From Lacicoccus alkaliphilus DSM 16010 (GTDB lineage: Bacteria; Bacillota; Bacilli; Staphylococcales; Salinicoccaceae), in NCBI RefSeq assembly GCF_900142805.1, contig NZ_FRCF01000003.1:62001-126000 (forward strand): a DNA stretch of 64,000 nt, read 5' to 3'. A program made the translations under genes and the position numbers. This document shows, in pieces, positions 41,753-51,617 of this stretch. Each line of letters opens with the position of its first letter. The stretch's first letter is position 1. Below the pieces are notes generated by a model. That model was not told the DNA's origin and did not search any database. It worked only from the letters and a program-made list of their open reading frames with translations.

Positions 41753-43183
41753 TCATTCAGCTGCAGCAGACTGATCCGGATCTTTCCATCCCCTTGTTTC
41801 GATATAAGTGCCTATGACAAGAGTAAGTACTGTGACAGGTATGCCGACCAACACTGGATCGACCGTCCATACAAATACGACTCCGCCGTCTTCCGTCCCC
41901 AGTTGATTTCCGAGGATGACCATGGTAATGGTTGTGGCGGCTCCGAGCAGCATGGCAGTAATTGTACTGTAATAAGCCCTTCTTGCACGTTTCCAGAACA
42001 CGATAGCAAGAAGCACCGGAGAAAGTGAAGATGCCATGATGCGCCCGCCTGTCAGCAGGAGTTCCAAGATGTAAGGGAGGGAACGGGCAATCAGGGCCCC
42101 GGTGATTGCTACAACGACCACGGAAATCCTAGAGACAAGAACGACGTTTTTTTCTGATGCGTTCCTGTTGATCCATTGCTTATAAATATCATTAGCAATA
42201 TTGGATGATGTGGTCAGCACAGTTGAGGACAATGTCGATATGCAGGATGACACAATGATTACTGCAAACAACAGGCTGCCAACTGCTCCAAAGAGCTGTG
42301 TCAGGCTCAGGAAGGCGTCATCCGGTGCAATGTCCGGGAAAATAACCACCGCAATTGTCCCTATGAAGAAAGGTACCATATACCAAATGATTGTGATGAT
42401 ACCGGCATAAACGAAACCGTCCTTTGCTGCTTTATCGGATTCTGCCGATAATCCGCGTTGAATCAAAGTCTGATATGCGAGAGTAGTCAGTGCACCGAGC
42501 AGTACCCAGCCAATAATTTGCGGGCCGCCTGCAAACCACATATCACTATGGGTCTCGGGAATGGCATTGACCAGGGCCTCCCACCCACCCACGTGGGCGA
42601 TAGCCAGAGGAATCATGATTGTCGTACCGACTAAAAGTATCACTGATTGGATGGTGTCAGTGATCATAACCGCCCACATGCCGCCAGTGACGGTGAAGAA
42701 TAATGTGACGAAGACGGTGATTAAAAGCGCGAGGTCAATGGAGATATCGAAGACTGCGCCCAGGACGACCGCCATACCAATCGCAGCACCTGCAGTTACC
42801 CCCATATCCCTCGCCATGACCAGCAGCACCGAAACAACTTTATGCTGCCAGCCGAACATTCTTGAGAACAGCTCTGGAATGGTGACTATATTTGCCCTTC
42901 TGAGCTTGGGTATGAAGTAATAACCCACCCAGATGAGTATCGCAACAAAGCCCATTGCAGAGAAATATGCGGTAATGCCTAACGAGTAACCGCTGCCCCC
43001 GTAACCAAGCAGTGTCGCGGAGTTAATCAAAGTTGCGACGATCCCCCCGGTCACCAGCCATGTGGGGACCGAGCGGCCAGCCAGTATATAATCGCTGGAG
43101 TCTTTCTTCTTCATCAGTTTCGCCGATAACGGACCGGCAATCAGGAGTCCCCCAAAATAGATGATAAATATAGTTAAAGCCAT
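41753..43183 (-). CDS. Sodium:solute symporter (SSS family)
   Basis: A 476-aa polytopic protein (about 13 hydrophobic segments) of the SSS family. Signatures include DYILAGRSVPTWLVTGGIVA, MFGWQHKVVSVLLV, FFTVTGGMWAVMITDTIQSV and TTSSNIANDIYKQWIN. GGGAGGAAGTT precedes the ATG. It is downstream of hyuA and hyuB and a 48-aa membrane microprotein on the same strand, so it likely imports the compound that the HyuAB enzyme hydrolyses, such as a hydantoin, 5-oxoproline or a relative. The substrate is not readable from sequence. Confidence 0.88.
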   Translation of the reverse strand: MALTIFIIYFGGLLIAGPLSAKLMKKKDSSDYILAGRSVPTWLVTGGIVATLINSATLLGYGGSGYSLGITAYFSAMGFVAILIWVGYYFIPKLRRANIVTIPELFSRMFGWQHKVVSVLLVMARDMGVTAGAAIGMAVVLGAVFDISIDLALLITVFVTLFFTVTGGMWAVMITDTIQSVILLVGTTIMIPLAIAHVGGWEALVNAIPETHSDMWFAGGPQIIGWVLLGALTTLAYQTLIQRGLSAESDKAAKDGFVYAGIITIIWYMVPFFIGTIAVVIFPDIAPDDAFLSLTQLFGAVGSLLFAVIIVSSCISTLSSTVLTTSSNIANDIYKQWINRNASEKNVVLVSRISVVVVAITGALIARSLPYILELLLTGGRIMASSLSPVLLAIVFWKRARRAYYSTITAMLLGAATTITMVILGNQLGTEDGGVVFVWTVDPVLVGIPVTVLTLVIGTYIETRGWKDPDQSAAAE

Positions 43184-43202
43184 AACTTCCTCCCATGTTC
43201 AC

Positions 43203-43349
43203 TTATATTGTTAATAATGCCTGCCATAAAAATACATACAACAGGGCAATGCCGTGGATGAGTAATGCGAGTCCAATTACTTTACCAGCGGGTGACTTGA
43301 CTGTGTCCATTTCATCAAAGTATTCAGGTTTATGTTCATATTTTTCCAT
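43203..43349 (-). CDS. 48-aa single-span membrane microprotein linked to the SSS symporter
   Basis: A short frame with a clear ribosome site (AAGGGGTG, then ATG at 43349). It encodes a charged N-terminus (MEKYEHKPEYFDEMDTVKSP) followed by one hydrophobic helix (GKVIGLALLIHGIALLYVFL) and a short tail ending LLTI. It lies between hyuB and the SSS gene, 24 bp from hyuB and 19 bp from the symporter start, in the same direction. Small partner proteins of this kind are known for other sodium symporters, such as the YhdT partner of PanF. A role as symporter subunit is inferred from position and topology. No family was recognised. Confidence 0.7.
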   Translation of the reverse strand: MEKYEHKPEYFDEMDTVKSPAGKVIGLALLIHGIALLYVFLWQALLTI

Positions 43350-43373
43350 AGCTCAGCACCCCTTAATATTTGA

Positions 43374-45044
43374 TCATTTTTTATAGTAATAATCATTTTC
43401 GGCTTGTTCTTTTGAGATGAAACCGAGTAAGATATCTCTTTCGATGGCATCCTTGTTTCTTTCTTTCGGGTCACCGTAACCACCGCCCCCGGCAGTCTGT
43501 AATCGGATTGAGTCCCCTTTTTGAACATTTCTCGTCTCTTTCGATTTAATTTTTATTTCCTCGCCGTCACTTGTGAAGAGTGTGCATAGTGAAGTCTGCC
43601 CACCTTTGCCTTCGAAGAGCCCCCATGGTTTATGTTTGGCACGATCAGCGGTCAGAGTAAATGAAAACCCGTCTTCCAACAGTTCTATTTCACGTTGCAG
43701 GCCTGAACCGCCCCGATATCTGCCCGGACCTCCGCTGCCATCAATGTAACAGTAGTTTTTAACACTGAAGGGGAAGCTCTGTTCGATGACTTCGACAGGT
43801 GTGTTCAATGTGTTAGTCATATTCGTGTGCACGCCGTCCATCCCGTCGATATCATCGAGTGCCCCCTGTCCTCCACCGTATGTTTCCACGTAGGAGAAGT
43901 ATTTCTCTTCTTCCTGGTTGTATCCGCCGATTGAGAAGCCTGTCATCGTACCAGAGCAAGCAGCCATCGAACGCTCAGGCAGTACCTCCGCCATTGCACC
44001 GAAGATAGTGTCCGCAATTCTCTGGGATGTATTCAGGTTGGCATTTGAAACAGGAGCGGGGAATTTAGGATTGACGATTGTGCCCTCGGGGGCTATTATA
44101 TTAAGACATTTGTAAGTACCTGCATTCGGAGGCACATCCGGTTCAAGAAGAGATTTGACTGCATAATAAACACATGCGCTAGTCACTCCGATGGTTGAAT
44201 TCATCGGGCCTGTCGTCTGTGGGTTTGACCCTGTGAAATCTACTGTGACTTCGTCCCCGTGCACTATGACCTTCGTCTTCACGATGATTTCATCTTCGGT
44301 GATACCGTCGCCTTCAAGGATATCCTCAAATGAGTACTCCCCATTGGGCACTTCCTTCACGGCAGCGCGCATGCGTCTGTCTGAGTAATTGATGATTTCT
44401 TCCATGCTGTTGAAAATATGTTCAAGCGAGTATTTATCAATCAGGTCTTTCAGGCGTTGCTCTGCAACGGAGTTTGCGGCGAGCTGGGCATATATGTCGC
44501 CAAGTACCTCATCGCCGGTACGTACGTTGGATTTGAGCAGGCGGATGATCTCAGAATCGAGTTTGCCTTCCTTACGTACCCGAACGCCTGAGAGACGCAG
44601 CCCCTCCTGGAATATTTCCGTCGCTTTCACCGACATACTTCCGGGCGCAAGGCCGCCGACATCCACATGGTGGGCCACATTCGAAGCGATCGCAATCAGT
44701 TCCCCTTCGTGGAATATCGGACTGATCATGAATATGTCAGGGAGATGCGACCCACTGATGTAAGGGTCGTTGATAAGGATAGCATCGCCCGGCTTCAAAC
44801 TTTCTTCCGGGTACATCTTGAGTACTTCTTTTACTACTGAAGGCATAAGACCGAGGTGAAGCGGGACATGTTCCGCCTGCGCTACCAGTTCGCCTTTTTT
44901 AGTATAGAGTGCCGTTGAACAGTCTACACGGTCTTTTATATTTGTGGAAAGTGCAGTTTTGATGAGTGTGACACCCATTTCTTCAGCGATTGTGTAAAAT
45001 GAGTTCTTCATGACTTCCAAAGTGATTCCATCTATTTTAGTCAT
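43374..45044 (-). CDS. hyuB: Hydantoinase B / 5-oxoprolinase C-terminal-domain protein (HyuB)
   Basis: A 556-aa HyuB-type subunit. Signatures are ITLEVMKNSFYTIAEEMGVT, HVPLHLGLMPSVVKEVL, GDAILINDPYISGSHLPDIF, NVAHHVDVGGLAPGSM, GPMNSTIGVTSACVYYAVKS and GGPGRYRGGSGLQREIELL. With HyuA it forms ATP-dependent hydantoinase, 5-oxoprolinase or related carboxylase-type enzymes. The ATG at 45044 is preferred: AGGAGG lies nine bases upstream and an earlier frame start has no such site. It overlaps hyuA by 8 bp. The exact substrate is undetermined. Confidence 0.88.
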   Translation of the reverse strand: MTKIDGITLEVMKNSFYTIAEEMGVTLIKTALSTNIKDRVDCSTALYTKKGELVAQAEHVPLHLGLMPSVVKEVLKMYPEESLKPGDAILINDPYISGSHLPDIFMISPIFHEGELIAIASNVAHHVDVGGLAPGSMSVKATEIFQEGLRLSGVRVRKEGKLDSEIIRLLKSNVRTGDEVLGDIYAQLAANSVAEQRLKDLIDKYSLEHIFNSMEEIINYSDRRMRAAVKEVPNGEYSFEDILEGDGITEDEIIVKTKVIVHGDEVTVDFTGSNPQTTGPMNSTIGVTSACVYYAVKSLLEPDVPPNAGTYKCLNIIAPEGTIVNPKFPAPVSNANLNTSQRIADTIFGAMAEVLPERSMAACSGTMTGFSIGGYNQEEEKYFSYVETYGGGQGALDDIDGMDGVHTNMTNTLNTPVEVIEQSFPFSVKNYCYIDGSGGPGRYRGGSGLQREIELLEDGFSFTLTADRAKHKPWGLFEGKGGQTSLCTLFTSDGEEIKIKSKETRNVQKGDSIRLQTAGGGGYGDPKERNKDAIERDILLGFISKEQAENDYYYKK

Positions 45045-47112
45045 CAATGGCATCCTCCTTATCTTCCGCAGTGGCATTTTCAATTATCAGGTTGCCGAAA
45101 CTGTCCACCCGCACCCTTTGACCGGGATAGATGACAGCAGTGGAGTCCAGCTGTTCAATGATCGCCGGGCCTTCGAATTCATAGTTCATATACAAGTTGG
45201 GGCGCTGATAAATTTTAGTTTCATGAAACTCTCCGTCAAAATAAACATAGCGGGTCGTGTACTCTACTTCCGCCCCACTTCCTTCTTCGAGCTTCCTGCT
45301 TTCAAGCTTCTCAATCAGTCCGAAAGAAGAAACCCTGATATTGACCGTCTCAAGACTTTCTTCCCTGCGGCTGAAACCATATATTTTCTCATGGATGTCG
45401 TGGAAGTCCTGTATCGTTTTATCGAGTACATCGGCGTTCACTTCCACGCTTGCCAATTCAACATTGATATCATATGCCTGACCGACATATCGAAGGTCAA
45501 TGCTGTGGTTGATCTGTGTATGTTTGTCATCGAATCCCTGTTGCTTCAAGGCAGATCGTGCATCGTCTTCAAGCACTTTCAAAGACTGTTGCAGCTTTTC
45601 ATAATCGATATTGGTCGTAGTGGAGATGAATGCACTGACATAGTCATGGCGGACATCGGCAATCAACATGCCTGCAGCACAGTTGATGCCCGGGCTCGGA
45701 GGCACAATGACATTCTTGCTTTCGAGTTCATGTGCGATATCAACGGCATGAAGTGGGCCTGCCCCACCGAATGCAAGGAGTGAGAAATCTCGTGTATCAT
45801 GCCCCTTTTCCACTGATACGACACGTATTCCTCTCACCATATTCGCATTGACGACCTTCAGTATACCTTCAGCGGCTTCTTCGACCGACAGACTGAGAGG
45901 TTCTGCAATTTTCTCTTTGACGATTTTCCTTGCCCCTTCCAGGTTCATCTTCATTTTGCCACCGAGGATGGAATCGGGATTCAGTCTGCCTAGTATCGCA
46001 TTGGCATCGGAAACGGTCGGCTCCGTGCCACCCTTGTCATAGCAGACAGGGCCGGGGTCTGCACCTGCGCTGTGAGGGCCGACCCTCAACGCCCCGCCAG
46101 AATCAATCCATGCGATACTGCCGCCTCCGGAACCGATGGTGTGCATCTCGACCATGGGAACATTGATTGGGAAATTGTTGATTTGGCTGTTGGTCGTATA
46201 TTGCGGCTCGCCATTTTCAATCAATGCAGCATCAAGGCTTGTACCTCCCATATCGATGGTGATTAAATTGCCTATGTCGGTCTGGAAGGCAATATCCGTG
46301 CCGGCTATAACTCCGCCGGCGGGTCCTGAGAGAACGGTTCTCACCGGTTGTTCAACAGCAGTATCCGTAGTTATGATGCCGCCGTTGCTCTGCATGATGT
46401 AAAGACTACTCTTAACCCCATAATCTTCCAATGAATTTTCCAAGTCCCTCAGATAGAAATTCATTTTCGGCATGACGTATCCATTGACGGCGACTGTACT
46501 TGTCCGTTCGAATTCCTTGATCTCAGGCAGTATTTCAGCTGAAATTGTAATGGATAATTCCGGAAATGCCTCCCTCAGCATCTCTTTCAATTTCACTTCG
46601 TTGTCCTTGTTTAGGAACGAGTTAATGAGGCAGATGACCAGGGATTCTATTTCCTCCTTTTTTATCATTTCAGCCAGTACATTGATGTCTTTCCTGTCGA
46701 AGTCTTTGATGACTTCACCTCGGGCATTGACCCTCTCATCAATCTCCCATCTTAAATCCCTCGGAATCAGGGGTTTCGGCCGACGTGCTCTGAAATTGTA
46801 CAAATCAGGGCGTGTCTGGCGTCCGATTTCTAAAATGTCTCTGAACCCTTTTGTAGTGATCAGTGCAGTTTTTGCACCCTTACGTTCAAGCAGTGTATTC
46901 GTGGCAACTGTGGAGCCATGGGTGAAAAAAGTTATATCACCCGCGGAAATACTATTTTCTGATAAGATTTGTCTCACTCCATCCATAACTCCGATGGCAC
47001 TATTGTGTGGTGTGGAGGGGACTTTTGTAACCGTGATATCACCGGTGCCTTCAGCAAGCAATGCGACATCGGTGAAAGTTCCCCCTGTATCGACGCCTAT
47101 TCTATATTTCAT
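45037..47112 (-). CDS. hyuA: Hydantoinase A / 5-oxoprolinase N-terminal-domain protein (HyuA)
   Basis: A 691-aa HyuA-type ATPase subunit of the actin/Hsp70-like superfamily. The phosphate-binding loop RIGVDTGGTFTDVALL is at the extreme N-terminus. Further signatures are TVATNTLLERKGAKTALITT, RVNARGEVIKDFD, SNGGIITTDTAVEQPVRTVL, DMGGTSLDAALIENG and SVEKGHDTRDFSLLAFGGAG. AAAGGAGGAGCTTC precedes the ATG at 47112. It opens the minus-strand hyuA-hyuB-microprotein-SSS operon and is divergent from the M20 peptidase. A link to the neighbouring glnA through glutamate is possible but unproven. Confidence 0.9.
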   Translation of the reverse strand: MKYRIGVDTGGTFTDVALLAEGTGDITVTKVPSTPHNSAIGVMDGVRQILSENSISAGDITFFTHGSTVATNTLLERKGAKTALITTKGFRDILEIGRQTRPDLYNFRARRPKPLIPRDLRWEIDERVNARGEVIKDFDRKDINVLAEMIKKEEIESLVICLINSFLNKDNEVKLKEMLREAFPELSITISAEILPEIKEFERTSTVAVNGYVMPKMNFYLRDLENSLEDYGVKSSLYIMQSNGGIITTDTAVEQPVRTVLSGPAGGVIAGTDIAFQTDIGNLITIDMGGTSLDAALIENGEPQYTTNSQINNFPINVPMVEMHTIGSGGGSIAWIDSGGALRVGPHSAGADPGPVCYDKGGTEPTVSDANAILGRLNPDSILGGKMKMNLEGARKIVKEKIAEPLSLSVEEAAEGILKVVNANMVRGIRVVSVEKGHDTRDFSLLAFGGAGPLHAVDIAHELESKNVIVPPSPGINCAAGMLIADVRHDYVSAFISTTTNIDYEKLQQSLKVLEDDARSALKQQGFDDKHTQINHSIDLRYVGQAYDINVELASVEVNADVLDKTIQDFHDIHEKIYGFSRREESLETVNIRVSSFGLIEKLESRKLEEGSGAEVEYTTRYVYFDGEFHETKIYQRPNLYMNYEFEGPAIIEQLDSTAVIYPGQRVRVDSFGNLIIENATAEDKEDAIDD

Positions 47113-47287
47113 GAAGCTCCTCCTTTTAGTTTCAACTGAATATTCATAATTCATGAAAAACATACCATTTTAAATACTTTAAGTAAAATACATGTCTGAT
47201 TTTAAAAATCAAGTTCAAGGTATAAATGAACTCATTATTAGTGATAATATGATGCATAAGAACGCATGACAGTGACAGGGGGATATT

Positions 47288-48630
47288 ATGGACTACAAAG
47301 CGATCATCAATCAGCACAAAGAAAGCTATCTTGAAGAATTGTTTGAAGTCATCAGGCAGAAGAGCATCAGCGCTGAAAATGTCGGCATCGAGGCATGTGC
47401 GGAACTGGTGGGTGAAAAGATGGCGGCGGCGGGTGTCCGGCACGTGGAAATTATCAAGGGCGATCATCATCCGGTCGTATACGGCGAACACATCGTCTCA
47501 GAAGATGCGATGACGCTTCTGATCTACGGCCATTATGACGTACAGCCGCCGGATCCTCTGGAAGAATGGGATTCCGAGCCGTTTGAACCGACGATCCGGG
47601 ACGGAAGGATTTACGCCCGTGGGGTCGGTGACAATAAAGGACAGTTCATGGCGCAGCTCCTCGCCTTCAAGACTTATATGACAGCACATGGAAATCTGCC
47701 CATCAACATCAAATTCCTGATCGAAGGTGAGGAGGAAATCGGCAGTAGGAATCTCGAGCCCTTCATCCGCACCCATAAAGATAAACTGAAGGCGGACCTT
47801 GTCTATACTTCCGACGGGCCGATGCTGTCGAACGGGCACCCTTACATACTGCTTGGTGTAAGAGGCATGCTGTATGTGGAGTTGAATGCCGAAGGTTCCG
47901 CTTTCGACAACCATTCAGGCAATAAAGGTAACATCGCCCGGAATCCCGTTTGGGAACTTGTGCACCTGCTGGGGACTATGAAAGATTCGGCCGGCCGGAC
48001 TCTGATCGAAGGTTTCTACGATGAAGTGAAGCCGCCGACTGATCTTGAAAAGGAATTGTTGATGCAGCTCCCGTTCCACCTCGAAGAAATAAGAAGGGAC
48101 ATCGGTGATGATACACTTGAGATGACGAAAGAAGAGTATTACCGCAAACTCTGTTTTGAGCCCACTCTGAATATTTCAGGGCTGGTCAGCGGATACGGCG
48201 GCGAGGGAGCAAAGACGATCATCCCTTCCACTGCGAAACTGAAGCTGGACATGCGCCTTGTGATGGATCAGGACCCTGAAAAGATATATCAATCATTGGA
48301 AGATCACATTGAGGCACACGCCCCCACGTGACGATGAAACGCGTCGGCATGATGTTCCCATCCAGGACATCGGCAGAGCATCCTTTCATTGAACCTTTGC
48401 GGCAGGCCGTGGAAGAAGGTTTTGGCAGAAAAGCGTATATCCAGCCCAGCATGGGCGGCAGTCTGCCGGATGCAGTGTGGACAAAGGTGCTCGGTGCGCC
48501 TTCTGTGGTGGTCCCCTATGCCAATGCCGACGAAGCGAATCATTCACCGAATGAAAACCTCGTCATTGAAAATTTTTATGACGGCATTGCAAGCACTTGC
48601 CTCGTGATTGATGCGTTGAGTGGACAGTGA
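47288..48630 (+). pseudogene. M20-family dipeptidase with a one-base frameshift
   Basis: Two overlapping frames together encode a full-length M20 metallopeptidase (about 447 aa). Frame 1 (47288-48331) has the metal motifs YGHYDVQPPDPLEEW, YARGVGDNKGQF and EGEEEIGSRNLEPF, and ends HIEAHAPT-stop. Frame 2 (48328-48630) continues with VTMKRVGMMFPSRTSAEHPF and the last metal His in EANHSPNENLV. Adding one C to the run of five Cs at 48321-48325 would restore a continuous protein. This may be a sequencing error, a phase-variable tract, or a genuine inactivation. A good ribosome site (GGGGGAT) precedes the ATG. Confidence 0.82.
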
Positions 48631-48681
48631 TGAAGGCTGGACGGCCCATTCAGCCAGGCCGGCCTTCAAAAAACTGAAAAT

Positions 48682-48713
48682 AAAAGGCGTATGGACATGT
48701 CCATACGCCTTTT
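48682..48713. terminator. Bidirectional terminator between the M20 peptidase and DJ-1/PfpI genes
   Basis: AAAAGGCGTATGGAC-at-GTCCATACGCCTTTT is a perfect 15-bp stem between convergent genes. Confidence 0.9.
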
Positions 48714-48719
48714 TAATAT

Positions 48720-49388
48720 TTAATTTAATTTATTTATGACCGCTTCTGCGACCGCCTGGGAGGAAGCGGGGTTTTGTCCAGTGACGAATTTGCCGCTCGA
48801 CACCACATTCTCCTCCATCGAAGTGCCGACGACAAATCCGGCACCATTGGACTCGAGCTTGGACTGGAGCAGGAAGGGCATCTCTTCCGTCAGGTTCATG
48901 GCTTCTTCCTCAGCATTGGTGAAGCCGGTCAATTTGATGCCGTCCACGAGATATTTGCCATCTTTCGTCTTGGCATCGGCGAATGCCGCCGGGCCGTGGC
49001 ATACGGCACTGATGACTCTGCCGTCATCTTTATAGTAGGCGATGATGTTCTGAATATCCGGGTCACCCGGGAAGTCAAACATCGCACCGTGGCCGCCCGC
49101 AAAGAATATGGCATCATAGCCTTCATAAACGATGTCCCTGATACGCTGAGTGTTCTGAAGTATTTTGGTCACTTCGGTGAACTTCTCATCATCATTGCCG
49201 TTCTCTATGGAATTCGGATCTATCGGCACACTGCCGCCCTTCGGCGAAGCGATATCGACCTTGAAACCGGCACCTTGAAATGCAATATAAGGCTCTGCTG
49301 CTTCGGACAACCATACGCCAGTCGGTTTATCCTGATCTCCAGCGATTGTATCATGACTTGTAACCACTATAAGTACAGATTTACTCAT
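48720..49388 (-). CDS. DJ-1/PfpI family protein (type 1 glutamine amidotransferase-like, Hsp31-type)
   Basis: A 222-aa protein with the nucleophile elbow ISAVCHGPAAF (C130, H131), an upstream acid in GVWLSEAAEPY, and the FFAGGHGAMFDFP strand-loop of the class I amidotransferase-like superfamily. Hsp31-type members are reported as chaperones or glyoxalase III/deglycase enzymes protecting against reactive carbonyls. The start at 49388 follows GGAG 11 bases upstream. It is divergent from the arsRBC operon by about 160 bp. Confidence 0.86.
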   Translation of the reverse strand: MSKSVLIVVTSHDTIAGDQDKPTGVWLSEAAEPYIAFQGAGFKVDIASPKGGSVPIDPNSIENGNDDEKFTEVTKILQNTQRIRDIVYEGYDAIFFAGGHGAMFDFPGDPDIQNIIAYYKDDGRVISAVCHGPAAFADAKTKDGKYLVDGIKLTGFTNAEEEAMNLTEEMPFLLQSKLESNGAGFVVGTSMEENVVSSGKFVTGQNPASSQAVAEAVINKLN

Positions 49389-49489
49389 ATAGATATCCAC
49401 TCTCCTTTCCATTGGTTTACCCTAAAGATGAATTCAATAATCTTATATTATCGATTAACCCGTAATGAAACGTACTAAAAAACCCTAAA

Positions 49490-49531
49490 TCTATATAGAC
49501 AATTGACTATATAGATGTTAATCTATATAGA
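49490..49531 (+). promoter_or_regulatory. ars promoter with three ArsR operator repeats
   Basis: TTGACT (49503-49508), 17 nt and TATAGA (49526-49531) form the promoter. CTATATAGA occurs three times at 16-bp spacing (49491, 49507, 49523), covering both promoter elements. This is what an autorepressing ArsR would need. Confidence 0.75.
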
Positions 49532-49547
49532 GTTGGGAGAGGATGAA

Positions 49548-49868
49548 ATGACATATGAAAAATTAAGTAACTTATTAAAGGTGATTGCTGATCCAAGCCG
49601 GTTGGAAATTTTAGATTTGTTATCCTGCGGAGAATTGTGCGCCTGCGATCTGTTGGAGCACTTTGATTTTTCCCAGCCTACATTGAGCCATCATATGAAG
49701 GTTCTGAAAGACACCGGACTTATAGTCTACAGGAAGGATGGCAACAAGAAGATGTATCAATTGAATAATGAGGTATTGAAGGAAGCCGGAACATATATCG
49801 GGCTGATCGCCCGTGATAATGAGGCATGTGTGTGCAAATCGATGGGCAAGGGTGAGTGTGTGTCATGA
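49548..49868 (+). CDS. arsR: Arsenic-responsive repressor ArsR
   Basis: A 106-aa winged-helix ArsR/SmtB protein. The arsenite-sensing cysteines are C31 and C33 in [12 protein letters not shown], overlapping the recognition helix, as in the plasmid pI258 ArsR (C32/C34). [18 protein letters not shown] is the DNA-binding helix region. A C-terminal pair of cysteines (EACVCKS) is also present. The ATG at 49548 follows GGGAGAGGATG; an earlier in-frame start lacks support. It probably represses its own operon through the CTATATAGA repeats. It overlaps arsB by 4 bp. Confidence 0.93.
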   Translation: MTYEKLSNLLKVIADPSRLEILDLLSCGELCACDLLEHFDFSQPTLSHHMKVLKDTGLIVYRKDGNKKMYQLNNEVLKEAGTYIGLIARDNEACVCKSMGKGECVS

Positions 49869-51154
49869 CGGTGCTTGCGATACTGATATTCATTGCAACT
49901 TTGATATTCATCATCTGGCAGCCGAGGGGGCTTGATATCGGCATTACGGCAACCATCGGGGCTGCCCTCGCGATCATAACCGGGGTCGTATCATTCAGTG
50001 ATGTCGTGGAAGTGGCGGATATAGTATGGAATGCCACATTGACTTTCGTAGCTGTCATCATCATCTCTTTGATTTTGGATGAAATCGGCTTCTTCGAATG
50101 GTCCGCAAGGCACATGGTCAAGGCGAGTAAAGGCAACGGGATCAAAATGTTCATATACATATCTTTGCTGGGCGCGGTAGTTGCAGCATTCTTTGCCAAT
50201 GACGGTGCCGCACTGATTCTTACTCCAATCGTCCTTGCAATGGTGCGGAATCTGAAGTTCGAGGAACAAGTGGTCTTCCCCTTCGTCCTTGCGAGCGGGT
50301 TCATCGCGGATACGACTTCACTGCCTTTGATCGTAAGTAATCTGGTCAATATCGTCTCGGCGGACTTCTTCAATATCGGGTTTTTGGAATACCTGACCCG
50401 GATGTTCATACCGAATATATTCTCATTGATTGCGAGCATCGTCGTCCTGCTGATATACTTCAGGAATTCCATACCGAGGAAGTTTGACGAAGGGAAACTT
50501 GCAGAACCGTCGGAAGCGATCAAAGATTTGAAGCTGTTCAGGATATCCTGGTTTATTTTGGCGATACTGCTTGTCGGGTATTTGGCAAGTGAATTCGTGG
50601 CCGTTCCTGTTTCATTCATTGCAGGAAGCATCGCCATCGTCTTTTTGCTCCTGGCAAGAAAGTCGACGGCTGTCAACACAAGTGCCGTCATCAAGGGCGC
50701 ACCGTGGAACATCGTCATCTTCTCCCTGGGCATGTATGTCGTCGTTTTCGGTTTAAGGAATGCCGGGATCACCGACCTGCTTGCTGATGTACTGGTCTAT
50801 GTGGCCGGTCAAGGGTTATTTGCAGCAGTCATGGGTATGGGCTTCATAGCGGCGATATTGTCCTCCGTCATGAATAACATGCCGACGGTGATGATTGATG
50901 CCATAGCGATAGAACAATCCGGTGTCGAAGGCATACTGAAAGAGGGATTGATTTATGCGAATATCGTCGGGGCCGACCTGGGCCCGAAAATCACACCGAT
51001 AGGCTCGCTTGCGACGCTGCTTTGGCTGCATGTGCTGACACAGAAAGGCATGAAGATTTCGTGGGGTGTCTACTTCAAGGTGGGGATCGTCATCACGATA
51101 CCTGTACTGATATTCACCCTGCTTGGATTGTATTTGACACTGCTTTTAATTTAA
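49865..51154 (+). CDS. arsB: Arsenite efflux permease ArsB
   Basis: A 429-aa, about 12-span arsenite/antimonite exporter, the same length as the staphylococcal ArsB. Signatures include [51 protein letters not shown] and [20 protein letters not shown]. Translation starts at the ATG overlapping the arsR stop (ATGA) with AAGGGTGAG upstream. No arsA ATPase is present, so it would act as a proton-motive-force-driven carrier. Confidence 0.95.
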   Translation: MTVLAILIFIATLIFIIWQPRGLDIGITATIGAALAIITGVVSFSDVVEVADIVWNATLTFVAVIIISLILDEIGFFEWSARHMVKASKGNGIKMFIYISLLGAVVAAFFANDGAALILTPIVLAMVRNLKFEEQVVFPFVLASGFIADTTSLPLIVSNLVNIVSADFFNIGFLEYLTRMFIPNIFSLIASIVVLLIYFRNSIPRKFDEGKLAEPSEAIKDLKLFRISWFILAILLVGYLASEFVAVPVSFIAGSIAIVFLLLARKSTAVNTSAVIKGAPWNIVIFSLGMYVVVFGLRNAGITDLLADVLVYVAGQGLFAAVMGMGFIAAILSSVMNNMPTVMIDAIAIEQSGVEGILKEGLIYANIVGADLGPKITPIGSLATLLWLHVLTQKGMKISWGVYFKVGIVITIPVLIFTLLGLYLTLLLI

Positions 51155-51169
51155 ATGGAGGTGCTTCAG

Positions 51170-51568
51170 TTGGATAAAAAAGTGATATATTTCATATGTA
51201 CAGGCAATTCGTGCCGTTCGCAGATGGCTGAGGGCTGGGGGAAGGAGATACTCGGCGGGGGCTTCGAGGTTTATTCCGCCGGTATAGAGACGCACGGGGT
51301 GAACCCGAAGGCGATTGACGCCATGAAGGAAGTGGACATCGATATATCCTCCCAGACATCGGACCTGATCGACGGAGATATTTTAAAACGTTCGGATTTT
51401 GTGGTGACGTTGTGCAGTGATGCAGATGAAAATTGTCCGGTCATCCCCCATGGTGTGGCAAAAGAACACTGGCCATTCGATGACCCTGCAGGAAAAGAAT
51501 GGGCCGAATTTCAAAGGGTCAGAGATGAAATCGGTGAAAGAATCAGGGACTTTAAAAGGACTTTCTAA
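51170..51568 (+). CDS. arsC: Arsenate reductase ArsC (thioredoxin-coupled)
   Basis: A 132-aa low-molecular-weight-phosphatase-fold reductase that converts arsenate to arsenite for export by ArsB. The catalytic cysteines are C10 (phosphatase loop CTGNSCRS), C15, C82 and C89 ([12 protein letters not shown]), the same numbering as pI258 ArsC. The start is the TTG at 51170, eight bases after GGAGG, which yields the family N-terminus (M)DKKVIYFIC; the ATG at 51155 contains the ribosome site. A terminator overlaps the stop. Confidence 0.95.
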   Translation: MDKKVIYFICTGNSCRSQMAEGWGKEILGGGFEVYSAGIETHGVNPKAIDAMKEVDIDISSQTSDLIDGDILKRSDFVVTLCSDADENCPVIPHGVAKEHWPFDDPAGKEWAEFQRVRDEIGERIRDFKRTF

Positions 51569-51583
51569 TGAAAGTCCTTTTTT
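51554..51583 (+). terminator. Terminator of the arsRBC operon
   Basis: AAAAGGACTTTC-taat-GAAAGTCCTTTT with a T-run. The loop contains the arsC stop codon. Confidence 0.88.
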
Positions 51584-51617
51584 TATATATTGATTCTGTT
51601 GAGTATCGGTCATCTGC

